From Streptomyces broussonetiae (GTDB taxonomy: Bacteria; Actinomycetota; Actinomycetes; Streptomycetales; Streptomycetaceae), in assembly GCF_009796285.1 (NCBI RefSeq), contig NZ_CP047020.1, forward strand, positions 5,022,001-5,086,000: a stretch of 64,000 nt of DNA, in the 5' to 3' direction. The notes beneath the pieces are model-generated. The model was not told the DNA's origin. It searched no databases and saw nothing but the letters and a program-made list of their open reading frames with translations. Of this stretch, positions 1-8,485 are shown piece after piece (positions within the stretch are counted from its first letter, which is position 1; each line of letters opens with the position of its first letter). The translations under genes and the position numbers were made by a program.

Positions 1-849
1 GTGCTGACCAACCTGGTGGGGCTCACCGTCGTCACCAACTACGCCAACGCCGCCGACACTCAGCTGCCGGACGCGGGGGTCGGTTACACCGCGTACAGCT
101 ACGCGCAGACCATCTGGATGCTGCCCCAGTCCATCGTCACCGTGTCCCTGGTCACCGCCCTGCTGCCGCGGATGAGCAGGGCGGCGGCCGAGGGGCGGAG
201 TGCCGACCTGCGCGCAGATCTGTCCCGGGCGCTGCGGGTCAGCGGCGTGGTGATCGTCCCGGCCGCCTTCGTGTTCACCGCGCTCGGGCCGGACATCGCC
301 ACCCTCCTGTTCGCGCACGGTGCCGCCGACGCCGCCTCGGCCCGGCCGCTCGGCCACATGCTCCAGGCCTTCGGGCTCGGGCTGATCCCGTTCTCCGCGC
401 AGTACCTGCTGCTGCGCGGTTTCTACGCCTTCGAGGACACGCGTACGCCGTTCTTCATGGCCGTGTGGACCCAGGTGGTGAACATCGTGCTCGCCACTGC
501 CTGTCATCTGCTGCTGTCCGCGCGGTGGGCGGTCACCGGCATGGCCGGCGCCTACGCCGTCTCCTACCTCGTCGGCCTCGTCCTCACCGCCCGGCTGCTG
601 GCCCGCCGCACCGGCGGCCGTCTCGACGACGGCACCCTGCGCGGCACGTACACCAAGCTGCTGTGCGCCGGTGCGGGGGGCGCGGTGGCGGGCTGGGCGG
701 CGGCGCGGGGCTGTGCCGGTGTGCTGAACGGGACGGCGGGGGCGGTCCTGACGACCTTGGCGGGCGTGCTCGCCCTCTTGCTCGTCTTCCTTCTGCTGGC
801 GCGGGTGCTGAAGGTCGGCGAACTGCGGCGTCTTCCGGGATTCCGCTGA
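1..849 (+). CDS. MurJ/MviN-family lipid II flippase, 3' part
   Basis: The open frame runs in from the left edge, so only the C-terminal 282 residues are present; family members are usually over 500 residues. It carries repeated hydrophobic segments and the family-typical stretch around PQSIVTVSLVTALLPRMS, followed by YLLLRGFYAFEDTRTPFF, which matches the MviN/MurJ (MOP superfamily) fold. Members flip lipid-linked peptidoglycan precursor across the membrane. The GTG at base 1 is probably internal. A short hairpin follows the stop codon. Whether this is the essential MurJ or a paralogue cannot be told without the missing N-terminus and upstream neighbours. Confidence 0.85.
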   Translation: MLTNLVGLTVVTNYANAADTQLPDAGVGYTAYSYAQTIWMLPQSIVTVSLVTALLPRMSRAAAEGRSADLRADLSRALRVSGVVIVPAAFVFTALGPDIATLLFAHGAADAASARPLGHMLQAFGLGLIPFSAQYLLLRGFYAFEDTRTPFFMAVWTQVVNIVLATACHLLLSARWAVTGMAGAYAVSYLVGLVLTARLLARRTGGRLDDGTLRGTYTKLLCAGAGGAVAGWAAARGCAGVLNGTAGAVLTTLAGVLALLLVFLLLARVLKVGELRRLPGFR

Positions 850-858
850 CCTCGTTCC

Positions 859-876
859 TGTCGGCAGGCGCCGACA
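859..876 (+). terminator. Short hairpin after the MurJ-like gene
   Basis: Seven-base arms TGTCGGC and GCCGACA enclose a four-base loop, starting 10 bases after the stop codon. A second hairpin, CCCTGA/TCAGGG, lies at 897-915. No U-tract follows, as is common for terminators in this lineage. Confidence 0.45.
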
Positions 877-983
877 ACAGGCGTTCTGTGCATCAGCCCT
901 GACGTTCCCTCAGGGGTTGCTCAGGGGAGTGTGGGGGGTGTCACGGATGGTGGCAGCGCGGTCGCCGGCGGGACGCTGGTGGC

Positions 984-1757
984 ATGAAGAAATCGACTGC
1001 CGCCCGTCCTGGTTCCTCCCCCGTCCGCCGTGTCGCCGCCGTCGCGGGCGTCGCCGTCCTCGCCGCTACGGCGGCGGTGTGTGCGCCGGTTGCCGCGTAC
1101 GCAGCGCCCCGTGCCGTCGCCGCTTCCGCGGCCGACTTCAGCGACTGCCCGCCCCTTCCCGACGGTGTCGACCCGGCCCGCTGGAGATGCGAAGTGCACG
1201 CCGCGGCACCGCGGTTGACCATGGGCAAGGTCACGGTGGCGCTCGCCCCGATCACCATGACGCACGCAGAGGGCCCGATGCCGGACGGCGGCGACGGGCA
1301 GGTGTGGGGCGCGATGCACAGCACGCCGACGGCCGTGCCGGGCGGGCTGACCGGCACCCCCGCGGGTGATCGCTCGGCGGCCCTGGGGCTGGCGATACGG
1401 CCGGAGTACGGAGGCCGGTCCGATTTCTACACCGGCCGGTTCAGCCTCCGCTTCCGGCTCCTGAGCCCGCTGCTGCCGCACGGCTGCACCGTCGGGGCGA
1501 GGGCACCCGTCGACTTCAGACTGAAGCGGTCCGGCCCCTCCACGCGGATCTCCCAGGACCCGCCGGTGATCGCTTTCTCGGCGTACGACGACACATTCAC
1601 CGCCCCGGCCGCCGAGGACTGCGGCCCGCTCACCGGCCCTCTCAACCACCGGCTCGGCCTGCCGGCGACCACGGGAAACCTGATGACCTACGACGCCACG
1701 TACACCTTCAAGACCTACGACCAGCTCCCGGCGAAGGAGGTCCGACGTCTGCGCTGA
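984..1757 (+). CDS. Secreted protein of unknown function
   Basis: A 257-residue protein with a clear Sec signal peptide: basic start MKKSTAARPGSSPVRR, an Ala/Val-rich core (residues about 17-38) and a likely cleavage after AYA. The mature part begins with a Cys-containing stretch (DCPPLPDGVDPARWRCEV) and has four cysteines in all (two there, one in HGCTVG, one in EDCGPL), so two disulfides are possible. No enzymatic motif is recognised. Such proteins are common in the Streptomyces exoproteome without assigned function. The ATG at 984 places the signal peptide at the N-terminus; the ribosome site is weak. It stands alone between MurJ and a convergent gene. Confidence 0.75.
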   Translation: MKKSTAARPGSSPVRRVAAVAGVAVLAATAAVCAPVAAYAAPRAVAASAADFSDCPPLPDGVDPARWRCEVHAAAPRLTMGKVTVALAPITMTHAEGPMPDGGDGQVWGAMHSTPTAVPGGLTGTPAGDRSAALGLAIRPEYGGRSDFYTGRFSLRFRLLSPLLPHGCTVGARAPVDFRLKRSGPSTRISQDPPVIAFSAYDDTFTAPAAEDCGPLTGPLNHRLGLPATTGNLMTYDATYTFKTYDQLPAKEVRRLR

Positions 1758-1779
1758 CAGCGCTTCGGCCGACGCCGCC

Positions 1780-2763
1780 TCAGCCCCGTCGGCGCAGGGC
1801 GTTCAGCAGGGCCGCGCCGCGTTCGGCGTCGTCCACGCTGACCGCGAAATCACTGCGGCGTCCCCGGGGGCGTATGACCAGGCAGTCGCCCGCCCGGAGC
1901 ATGACCGTCGTACCGAGACCGCTGAGGCGATAGCCCCAGCCGCCGACCTGGGACGGCAGCCGGTGCTCGGCGCGGGCGGACTCGATGGCGGCCGTCGGCC
2001 AGCGGCGGGCGGGCCAGCCGAGCGGGCCGAACGCCACCTCCAGGCCCGCCTCCGACACCTTGGCCCGCACCGAGGAGAAGAGGGCGCAGGCGAGGGCGGT
2101 GACGCCGCAGACCGTGCACAGCGGCCACACCATCACGGGGCTCGCCAGGCCGACGGCGAGGACCACGAGCGCGGCGGCGGCGATCAGGACGCCGGCCGCG
2201 GCGAGCAGTTGCAGCCAGGGGTTGGCCGCGCGCGAGAACCACACCAGCCGCTCGCCCTCGGGCAGGTCCAGCTCGGGTGGTGCGGCGGTGGGCGCGGTGG
2301 CGGCGGAGCGGACGCTCAGCCGCCAGGCGACGGCACCCGCGACCGCCGCCAGGGCCAGGATCAGCACGATGCCCCAGGCAGGCTGGCGCGCCTGGTGCCA
2401 GTCCGTGAGGTCGAGGTTCGCCCTGACGATGGAGGCCTGTGCGCCGACGAGGACCACGCCCGTGGGTGCCAGCGCGATCGACAGCCAGGGGTGGCGGCCC
2501 GTCCAGGGACGGCGCCGGCACACGGACAGCGCGAGGGCGATCAGCAGCCACACCCCGGCCGGGAACAGGGCGGCCGCCCACAGCGGCATCGAGCTGTCAG
2601 GGGCCGCGTCGCCGCTCCAGTGCGTGGCCAGCCGGTCCGGAAGCCGGCCGTGCGCGGCCCAGGGCAGGACCGTGAGCAGCGCGGCCACGGCCGCAATGCA
2701 GCCCGCGGCCCCCCAGCGCGCGGCACGCAACCGTACGTCTTTCCGCTCGTCCCCGTCCGTCAT
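1780..2763 (-). CDS. DUF1648-like integral membrane protein
   Basis: A 327-residue membrane protein. It opens with a transmembrane helix (about residues 13-30) followed by GRLPDRLATHWSGDAAPDSSMP, the 'positive-inside, HW(G/S)..G' signature of DUF1648-type proteins, then five or so further hydrophobic segments and a soluble C-terminal domain rich in beta strands. The ATG at 2763 overlaps the stop of the upstream GntR regulator by four bases (ATGA), so the two genes are translationally coupled. In Firmicutes and actinobacteria such pairs of a short GntR (YtrA) regulator and a membrane protein are usual, often linked to envelope stress. Function is not known. Confidence 0.8.
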   Translation of the reverse strand: MTDGDERKDVRLRAARWGAAGCIAAVAALLTVLPWAAHGRLPDRLATHWSGDAAPDSSMPLWAAALFPAGVWLLIALALSVCRRRPWTGRHPWLSIALAPTGVVLVGAQASIVRANLDLTDWHQARQPAWGIVLILALAAVAGAVAWRLSVRSAATAPTAAPPELDLPEGERLVWFSRAANPWLQLLAAAGVLIAAAALVVLAVGLASPVMVWPLCTVCGVTALACALFSSVRAKVSEAGLEVAFGPLGWPARRWPTAAIESARAEHRLPSQVGGWGYRLSGLGTTVMLRAGDCLVIRPRGRRSDFAVSVDDAERGAALLNALRRRG

Positions 2764-3110
2764 GTGGTCATCCCCCGGATCATGTCGATGAGGTCGGTGC
2801 GGCTGTAGCCCAGCCGGGATGCCTCCGCGACCAGTTCCCGCACCTTGATCTGCAGTCCGGAGCGCCCGGCGGCCCCGTCGGCGACGGTGATCCCGCGCCC
2901 CCGGCGGAACTCCAGCAGGCCCTCGTCGCGCAGTTCGCGCAGGCCGCGCAGGACGGTGTTGACGTTGATGCCCAGGACCTCGGAGAGGTCGCGGGCGGAG
3001 GGCAGCCGGTCGCCCGCGCGGCACTCGCCCTCGGCGACGGCCCGCCGGATCACCGCCGCGACCTGCTCGTGCAGGGGGCGGGTGTCGGTCCTGTCCAGAC
3101 GCAGCAGCAT
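2760..3110 (-). CDS. GntR-family regulator, YtrA type
   Basis: A compact 116-residue regulator. Residues about 10-75 form a GntR winged helix-turn-helix (RPLHEQVAAVIRRAVAEGE, then DRLPSARDLSEVLGINVNTV). The short C-terminal segment, without an FCD, UTRA or aminotransferase domain, places it in the YtrA subgroup, which usually autoregulates its operon. The ATG at 3110 was chosen because the winged helix begins right after it and because a long inverted repeat covers exactly this start (3106-3136), leaving little or no leader. The stop overlaps the start of the membrane protein gene downstream. Larger upstream extension of the frame is not protein-like. Confidence 0.88.
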   Translation of the reverse strand: MLLRLDRTDTRPLHEQVAAVIRRAVAEGECRAGDRLPSARDLSEVLGINVNTVLRGLRELRDEGLLEFRRGRGITVADGAAGRSGLQIKVRELVAEASRLGYSRTDLIDMIRGMTT

Positions 3111-3136
3111 GGTGCTAATGACACTAGCACCATGCT
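3106..3136. promoter_or_regulatory. Perfect 12-bp inverted repeat, likely GntR/YtrA operator
   Basis: Arms AGCATGGTGCTA (3106-3117) and TAGCACCATGCT (3125-3136) are perfect inverse complements around a 7-base spacer. The left arm contains the start codon of the GntR gene (read on the minus strand). YtrA-type regulators generally bind such palindromes in their own promoter. Binding here would block both transcription and ribosome access of a short-leader or leaderless transcript. The assignment to this regulator is inference from position and symmetry. Confidence 0.7.
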
Positions 3137-3187
3137 CTTCATCCCGGCAGTGCCGGGCCGGCGTCCTGCCCTCGTCCGGGCAGCAGA

Positions 3188-3218
3188 ACGGGCCCGCCGC
3201 AGGGTGCGACGGGCCCGT
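3188..3218 (-). terminator. Terminator of the D-Ala-D-Ala carboxypeptidase gene
   Basis: Nine-base arms ACGGGCCCG/CGGGCCCGT with an inner CGCA/TGCG helix form a roughly 13-bp hairpin with one mismatch, 30 bases after the stop codon of the minus-strand gene ending at 3248 and before the GntR operator. Confidence 0.75.
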
Positions 3219-3247
3219 GGTGCCTGGGCGGGGCGGCCGGCCGGATG

Positions 3248-4159
3248 TCAGCCGAGCCTGGCGAAGCCGTAGCTGAGGAGCTTCTTCGCGTCCGACTCGC
3301 GCTGGGGGATGGAGGTGGAGGCGAGAACGGTGCCGATGACCGTCCTGCCGTTCCGGGTCGCGGCGAAGACCAGGCAGTACTTGGCCTCCGGGCCGGAGCC
3401 GGTCTTCACGCCGATGGTGCCGCTGTAACTGCTGAGCAGACCGTTGGTGTTGGTCCACGCGGCCATCGTGCGGGTGCTGCCCGTCTTGGTGACGGTCTTC
3501 GCGGTGTACGACTTGGTCTTCACGATCGCGCGGAAGTTGGCGTTCTTCATCGCGCTGCTGGCGATCTTCGTCAGGTCGCGCGGCGTCGAGTAGTTGTTGC
3601 CCTGACCGATGCCGTCGAACGAGTCGAAGTGCGTGTTCTTCAGACCAAGGCTCTTGGCGGCGCTGTTCATCTTGCCGATGAAGTTCGCCACGCGCGCATC
3701 ACGGGTGGAGCCGGAGCCGTAGGTGTCGGCGAGCGCGTAGGCGGCGTCGCAGCCCGACGGCAGCATCAGGCCGTACAGCAGCTGACGGACGGTGACCTTG
3801 TCGCCGACGATCAGGTGCGCCTGGGAGGCGTTGTACTTGACGACGTAGTCGCTGTACGCCTTCTGGATCGTCACCTTCTTGTCGAGGTTGAGGTTCGACT
3901 GCGCGAGCACGACCTTGGCAGTCATGATCTTGGTGGTGGAGCCCGTGGACCGCTTGGTGTCCGCTGCCTTCGTGTAGAGCGAGGAGCCGTTCGCGTTGTT
4001 CATCACGTAACCGCCCGCGGCCACGATCGAGGGCGTTGTGACGGCCTGAGCGGGCACCGCGGTGAGGGCGCCGGTCGCGAGCAGCGCGCCGGAGGTGACG
4101 GCGACGGCGGCGGCTCTGCGGATACGGATCCTGCGGGTGCCGTGAATGCCGGTAATCAA
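3248..4159 (-). CDS. D-alanyl-D-alanine carboxypeptidase (peptidase S11)
   Basis: A 303-residue exported penicillin-binding protein that trims D-Ala from peptidoglycan stem peptides. The N-terminus has a basic region (TRRIRIRR) and hydrophobic core ending near VPAQA. The three active-site motifs are in order: S74-T-T-K (SxxK), SGC in LPSGCDAAY (in place of the usual SxN third-position residue, seen in many actinobacterial members), and KTG in GVKTGSG. There is no long C-terminal anchor. The start is taken as TTG at 4159, with GGGG eight bases upstream; no ATG or GTG fits the signal peptide. The upstream stretch is unusually AT-rich (about 4150-4175). Divergent from the FCD-GntR gene. Confidence 0.88.
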   Translation of the reverse strand: MITGIHGTRRIRIRRAAAVAVTSGALLATGALTAVPAQAVTTPSIVAAGGYVMNNANGSSLYTKAADTKRSTGSTTKIMTAKVVLAQSNLNLDKKVTIQKAYSDYVVKYNASQAHLIVGDKVTVRQLLYGLMLPSGCDAAYALADTYGSGSTRDARVANFIGKMNSAAKSLGLKNTHFDSFDGIGQGNNYSTPRDLTKIASSAMKNANFRAIVKTKSYTAKTVTKTGSTRTMAAWTNTNGLLSSYSGTIGVKTGSGPEAKYCLVFAATRNGRTVIGTVLASTSIPQRESDAKKLLSYGFARLG

Positions 4160-4348
4160 AGTAAAATACCCCGATTGTCTTGAATGCCCCTGAAGTGCGG
4201 CCGGGTTGAGGTGGCAAGAGCAGAGGGCCGCACGTGTGAGACACGTAGGTAGCACAGAAGGTTGTGCGGTTGCTGCCGAAGATTTCGGCCACGTCCGCAT
4301 GATGGACGCCGGCACCGCATGCGTACGTGTTGTATCTATCCTGTGGGC

Positions 4349-5044
4349 ATGATGACGGCCGTCCAGAAGTCCGCCCCTCCGACGAACCCGCCGGCGAACC
4401 AGTCGATGAAGCAGCCCCCCGCCGCCGACCGCGTCTACACCCATGTCAAACAGGGCGTGCTCGACCGCCGTTACCAGGGCGGGACCCTGCTCACCGAGGG
4501 CGAGCTGGCCGAGGCCGTCGGGGTCTCGCGCACCCCCGTGCGCGAAGCGCTGCTGCGCCTGGAGGTCGAGGGCCTCATCCGGCTCTACCCGAAGAAGGGC
4601 GCCCTGGTCCTGCCCGTCTCCGCGCAGGAGATCGCCGACGTCGTGGAGACGCGTCAGCTGGTCGAGGAGCACGCCGCGCGCAAGGCCGTACCCGCCCCGC
4701 CCGGGCTGCTCGAGCGGCTGGCCGAACTGCTGGAGCAGCAGAAGACGCAGGCCGCCGCCGGGGATCTGGCCGCGGCAGCGGTGACCGACCGCACCTTCCA
4801 CGCCGAGATCGTGCGCAGCGGCGGCAACGAGATCCTGTCCCGGCTCTACGACCAGCTGCGCGACCGCCAGCTGCGGATGGGCGTCGCCGTCATGCACTCG
4901 CACCCGGACCGGATCGCCAAGACCCTCGCCGAACACGAGGAGATCCTGGACGCGTTGCGGGCCGGGGACGCGGAGGCGGCCGTCGAGGTCGTGCACCGGC
5001 ACGTGACCTGGTTCGAGCACCTCGCGCGGGGTGAGGTGCGATGA
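4349..5044 (+). CDS. GntR-family regulator with FCD domain
   Basis: A 231-residue regulator. Residues about 27-90 form the winged helix (DRVYTHVKQGVL, LLTEGELAEAVGVSRTPVREAL) and residues about 100-220 the all-helical FCD ligand domain, with its metal-binding Asp/His pattern (VTDRTFHAEIV, HEEILDALRAGDAEAA, HVTWFEHL). FCD regulators usually sense carboxylic acids. Starts at 4349 and 4352 are both possible. The stop overlaps the MFS gene start by ATGA, so it very likely controls that transporter and itself. The sequence just upstream is relatively AT-rich (TTGTATCTATC), so the promoter probably abuts the start. Confidence 0.9.
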   Translation: MMTAVQKSAPPTNPPANQSMKQPPAADRVYTHVKQGVLDRRYQGGTLLTEGELAEAVGVSRTPVREALLRLEVEGLIRLYPKKGALVLPVSAQEIADVVETRQLVEEHAARKAVPAPPGLLERLAELLEQQKTQAAAGDLAAAAVTDRTFHAEIVRSGGNEILSRLYDQLRDRQLRMGVAVMHSHPDRIAKTLAEHEEILDALRAGDAEAAVEVVHRHVTWFEHLARGEVR

Positions 5045-6351
5045 GCATGACGACCAGCAAGGCCACCCTCCCGGGTGACCCGCCGGGCGGCCGACGTGCC
5101 GTCGCCGTGTGGTCCATAGGCGTCGCCGTCTACTTCGTCGCCGTCATCTTCCGTACGTCACTTGGTGTGGCGGGTCTGGACGCGGCGGCCCGTTTCCACG
5201 TCAACGCCTCCGCGCTGTCCACGTTCTCGATCCTCCAGCTGCTGGTCTACGCCGGCATGCAGATACCCGTCGGCCTGCTGGTCGACCGGCTCGGCACGAA
5301 GAAGGTGCTGAGCATCGGCGCCGTGCTGTTCACGGCCGGGCAGCTGGGCTTCGCCTTCTCGCCGTCGTACGGCACCGCCCTGGCCTCTCGGGCACTGCTC
5401 GGCTGCGGTGACGCCATGACCTTCATCAGTGTGCTGCGGCTCGGCACCCGCTGGTTCCCGGTCCGGCGCGGGCCGATGGTCGCGCAGCTCGCGGGGCTGG
5501 TCGGCATGGCGGGCAACCTCGTCTCCACCCTGGTCATCGCCCGCTTGCTGCACGGCATCGGATGGACCCCGGCGTTCGCGGGCAGCGCGCTCGCGGGCGT
5601 GGTCGTCCTGGTGCTGACCCTGCTGTTCCTGAAGGACCACCCCGAGGGGTACGAGCCGGAGCCGTCCCCGCACCAGGGCGCGGCCTATGTCCGCCGGCAG
5701 ATCGCGGCGGCCTGGCGGGAGCCGGGGACGCGGCTGGGGCTGTGGGTGCACTTCACCACCCAGTTCCCGGCGATGGTGTTCCTGCTGCTGTGGGGCATGC
5801 CGTTCCTGGTCCAGGCGCAGGGGCTCAGCCGGGCCACGGCCGGTGAGCTGCTCACACTGGTGGTCCTGTCCAACATGGTGATCGGGCTCGTCTACGGCCA
5901 GATCGTCGCCCGGCACCATGCCGCGCGGCTGCCGCTCGCGCTCGGGACGGTGGGGGCGACGGCGCTGCTGTGGGCGGCGACGCTGGTCTACCCGGAGCCG
6001 CATGCGCCGATGTGGCTGCTGGTGGTGCTGTGCAGCGTGCTCGGGGCGTGCGGGCCTGCCTCGATGCTCGGCTTCGACTTCGCCCGGCCGGCCAACCCGC
6101 CCGAGCGACAGGGGACGGCGTCGGGGATCACCAACATGGGTGGTTTCGTGGCCTCGATGACGACGCTGTTCGCTGTCGGGGTGCTGCTGGATGCCACCGG
6201 TGACGACTACTCCGTGGCGTTCTCGGCGGTGTTCGTGCTGCAGGCGCTGGGGGTGTCGCAGATCCTGCGGCTGCGTGGACGAGCCGCCCGGCGTGAGCGT
6301 GAGCGGTTGGTCGCCAGCCGGGTGGAGACGGTGCACGTGCCCGCGGCGTAG
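5041..6351 (+). CDS. MFS transporter
   Basis: A 436-residue permease with about twelve transmembrane segments. The MFS signature between helices 2 and 3 is seen as GLLVDRLGTKKVL (residues about 78-90), and a central loop (KDHPEGYEPEPSPHQGA) separates the two six-helix halves. The organisation resembles anion:cation symporter-type permeases (ACS-like, sugar acid or related anions), which fits the FCD-GntR partner, but the substrate cannot be named from sequence. ATG at 5041 overlaps the regulator stop; a second in-frame ATG at 5047 is also possible. Confidence 0.88.
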   Translation: MSMTTSKATLPGDPPGGRRAVAVWSIGVAVYFVAVIFRTSLGVAGLDAAARFHVNASALSTFSILQLLVYAGMQIPVGLLVDRLGTKKVLSIGAVLFTAGQLGFAFSPSYGTALASRALLGCGDAMTFISVLRLGTRWFPVRRGPMVAQLAGLVGMAGNLVSTLVIARLLHGIGWTPAFAGSALAGVVVLVLTLLFLKDHPEGYEPEPSPHQGAAYVRRQIAAAWREPGTRLGLWVHFTTQFPAMVFLLLWGMPFLVQAQGLSRATAGELLTLVVLSNMVIGLVYGQIVARHHAARLPLALGTVGATALLWAATLVYPEPHAPMWLLVVLCSVLGACGPASMLGFDFARPANPPERQGTASGITNMGGFVASMTTLFAVGVLLDATGDDYSVAFSAVFVLQALGVSQILRLRGRAARRERERLVASRVETVHVPAA

Positions 6352-6499
6352 CCCGCTCTGCCTGCCATCGGCGCACCACCCGTTTCCGGTCGCCCGGGGG
6401 GCCGGACAGCCTGCTCGGGCGCTCGCCGTCGGCGGCTGCCCGCCGGGCATCCGCCCCGACGTCACCCCGAGGCACCACGACCGCCCCGGTGTCACGGCC

Positions 6500-6516
6500 G
6501 AGCCGGTCCTCGGCTC
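6500..6516. terminator. Weak hairpin between convergent genes
   Basis: GAGCCG/CGGCTC arms with a five-base loop lie in the 237-base gap between the MFS gene and the convergent gene ending at 6589. The rest of this gap is GC-rich and shows nothing else. Confidence 0.3.
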
Positions 6517-6588
6517 CGGTCCGGCAAGCCGGCCCCCGGCTCCGGTCCCGGTGTGCGGTGTCCTGTCGTCGGCAGGTGCGTCCCGCCG

Positions 6589-7413
6589 CTACGGCGTCAC
6601 CGTGAAGTTGCGCAGGATCGCCGCCGTCAGGTCCGGGTCGCCCTCGGTCTTCAGGCGGTCGGCCACCGCCTCGGGGGTCACCCGGCCGCAGGCCAGGCGG
6701 ACGTAGGTCTCCCAGTCGAGGGTGAGGGTGGCGGCGGGACCGAGGGCCGGGGCCGTTTCCAGGGTGCCCCGCCCCTGGATGTCGACGCGGATCGTGCGCA
6801 GGAACTCCACCGGGCCGTGCACGTCGAAGACGATCGCCGAACTGCGCGGCGCGTCCGCGTCCTTCGCGACCACCTTGGGCAGCGCCTCCAGCAGGACGTC
6901 CCGGGTGATGTGCGCGCCGGGCGAGTCGAGGTTGCCGGGACGGCCCAGGGCCGTGCGCAGGTCCTGCTCGTGCACCCACACGTCGAACGCCCGGGCGCGG
7001 TAGGCCTGTTCCAGGGTGACTTCCGCCCCCAGCGGGCCGCGCATCGTGGTGCCGGGGTCACGGGACTCGCCCCGCAGCTGGCGGTTGCGGCGGATGACCG
7101 TGTACTCCAGCTCGGCCGTCATCTCCGGCGCCGTGTGGTGGCGGCGCACGTCGACCTGCATCTCCATGTACCGCTGGTGCTCGGTGGCGACGTGGAAGAG
7201 GTCGCGGGGCAGGGAGTGGATGGGGCGCGGGTCGCCGAGCATCTCGCAGTCCAGGCCGATCACATGGGACACGATGTCCCGCACCGACCAGCCCGGGCAC
7301 GGGGTCCGCCGGTTCCACTCGCCCTCGGCAAGCGACTGGACCATCTCGGATATCGCGTCGATGGAGTGGGTCCAGGCGTCGGCGTAGGGCTGGAGGGTGG
7401 GATGCAGACTCAC
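6589..7413 (-). CDS. Mycothiol-dependent maleylpyruvate isomerase-like protein
   Basis: A 274-residue protein of the DinB-like/MDMPI superfamily. The N-terminal four-helix bundle carries the pattern W...PCPGWSVRDIVSHVIGLDCE with a metal-ligand His (about residue 51), and later FDVWVHEQDLR with a second conserved His in the motif 'WvHxxDlr'. The C-terminal half (SAIVFDVHGPVEFLRTIRVD to the end) is the MDMPI_C or SCP2-like fold. Mycothiol is the actinobacterial thiol, so an enzyme using or transferring it is plausible, but the substrate is unknown. It is a single gene, convergent with the MFS gene and divergent from the nitrilase gene. Confidence 0.82.
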   Translation of the reverse strand: MSLHPTLQPYADAWTHSIDAISEMVQSLAEGEWNRRTPCPGWSVRDIVSHVIGLDCEMLGDPRPIHSLPRDLFHVATEHQRYMEMQVDVRRHHTAPEMTAELEYTVIRRNRQLRGESRDPGTTMRGPLGAEVTLEQAYRARAFDVWVHEQDLRTALGRPGNLDSPGAHITRDVLLEALPKVVAKDADAPRSSAIVFDVHGPVEFLRTIRVDIQGRGTLETAPALGPAATLTLDWETYVRLACGRVTPEAVADRLKTEGDPDLTAAILRNFTVTP

Positions 7414-7595
7414 GGAACGGGACCCCTCGGCGGTCGGTACACGGGCAGGTTGTGGCGGCGTTGCCAGCGGGCGGCGGCGGCACGGCGGCGGGTGTCTGAG
7501 TGGCTAAGTTACGCTGCCTTCAGGCACCCCGGCAGTGCTTTCGTGTGACGATCGTAGGCCTGTGTGGACGACTCGAATGCCAGGACGGTGGTAGT

Positions 7596-8420
7596 GTGCG
7601 CGCCTCGCTGATCCAGATCGCCGTGAACGAGGACGAATCGGTCGACTCCCGGCGGCAGCGGGTGGCTGCGCTCGTCCGGGAGCAGGCCGGTGCCGACCTC
7701 GTGGTCCTGCCCGAACTGTGGACCACTGGCGCGTTCGCCTTCGAGGAGTTCGGCCGCGAGGCCGAGCCGCTCCAGGGGCCGACGTACGAGACGATGGCCA
7801 AGGCCGCGAGCGATGCGGGTGTGTGGCTGCATGCCGGCTCCATCCCGGAACGGGCCGTGTCCGGCAGCGGCTCCGCCGCGCAGGACGGGACCCTCTACAA
7901 CACCTCTCTCCTCTTCTCCCCCTCCGGTGAGCCGGCTGCCGCCTACCGCAAGATCCACCGCTTCGGCTTCGACAAGGGCGAGGCCGTGCTGATGGGCGCG
8001 GGGCAGGAACTGGTGACGGTACGGCTGCCCGAGACCACGCTGGGTGTGGCCACCTGCTACGACCTCCGTTTCCCCGAACTCTTCCGCTCACTCGTCGACG
8101 CCGGCGCCGAGACCCTCGTCATCCCGGCGGGCTGGCCCGAGCGGCGACGCGCGCACTGGACGCTGCTGGCCCAGGCACGGGCGGTGGAGAACCAGGCGTT
8201 CGTGCTCGCCTGTGGAACGGCCGGGACCCATGCGGGAGTTCCGCAGGCGGGTCACTCGATCGTGGTGGATCCGTGGGGCGAGGTGCTCGCGGAGGCGGGC
8301 CCGGGCGAGGAGGTCCTCACGGTCGACTTCGACCCGGCGAAGGTGGCGGCCACCCGCGAGCAGTTCCCGGTCCTGAAGGACCGGGTGCTCGGCCTGCAAC
8401 CGCCCCGCCACCAGGGCTGA
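7596..8420 (+). CDS. Carbon-nitrogen hydrolase (nitrilase superfamily)
   Basis: A 274-residue cytosolic amidohydrolase of the omega-amidase/beta-ureidopropionase-like branch. The catalytic triad is complete: E40 (VVLPELW), K119 (YRKIHRFGF) and C154 (VATCYDLRFPELFR). The GTG at 7596 is preferred because it follows an AGGACGG ribosome site and gives the normal family N-terminus (RASLIQIAV); upstream in-frame codons add 32 residues of non-family sequence. Substrate unknown; deaminated glutathione or alpha-ketoacid amide repair is a family possibility. Convergent with the LURP-like gene, with a small hairpin between. Confidence 0.9.
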   Translation: MRASLIQIAVNEDESVDSRRQRVAALVREQAGADLVVLPELWTTGAFAFEEFGREAEPLQGPTYETMAKAASDAGVWLHAGSIPERAVSGSGSAAQDGTLYNTSLLFSPSGEPAAAYRKIHRFGFDKGEAVLMGAGQELVTVRLPETTLGVATCYDLRFPELFRSLVDAGAETLVIPAGWPERRRAHWTLLAQARAVENQAFVLACGTAGTHAGVPQAGHSIVVDPWGEVLAEAGPGEEVLTVDFDPAKVAATREQFPVLKDRVLGLQPPRHQG

Positions 8421-8437
8421 CCCCCGCCCCGCCGGCC

Positions 8438-8454
8438 GCGCCCCTTCAGGGCGC
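8438..8454. terminator. Hairpin between convergent genes
   Basis: GCGCCC/GGGCGC arms with loop CTTCA sit in the 65-base gap between the nitrilase gene and the convergent gene ending at 8486; it could serve either direction. Confidence 0.4.
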
Positions 8455-8485
8455 TGCCGGACCGCAGCCGACTTCGTTCGACCGC

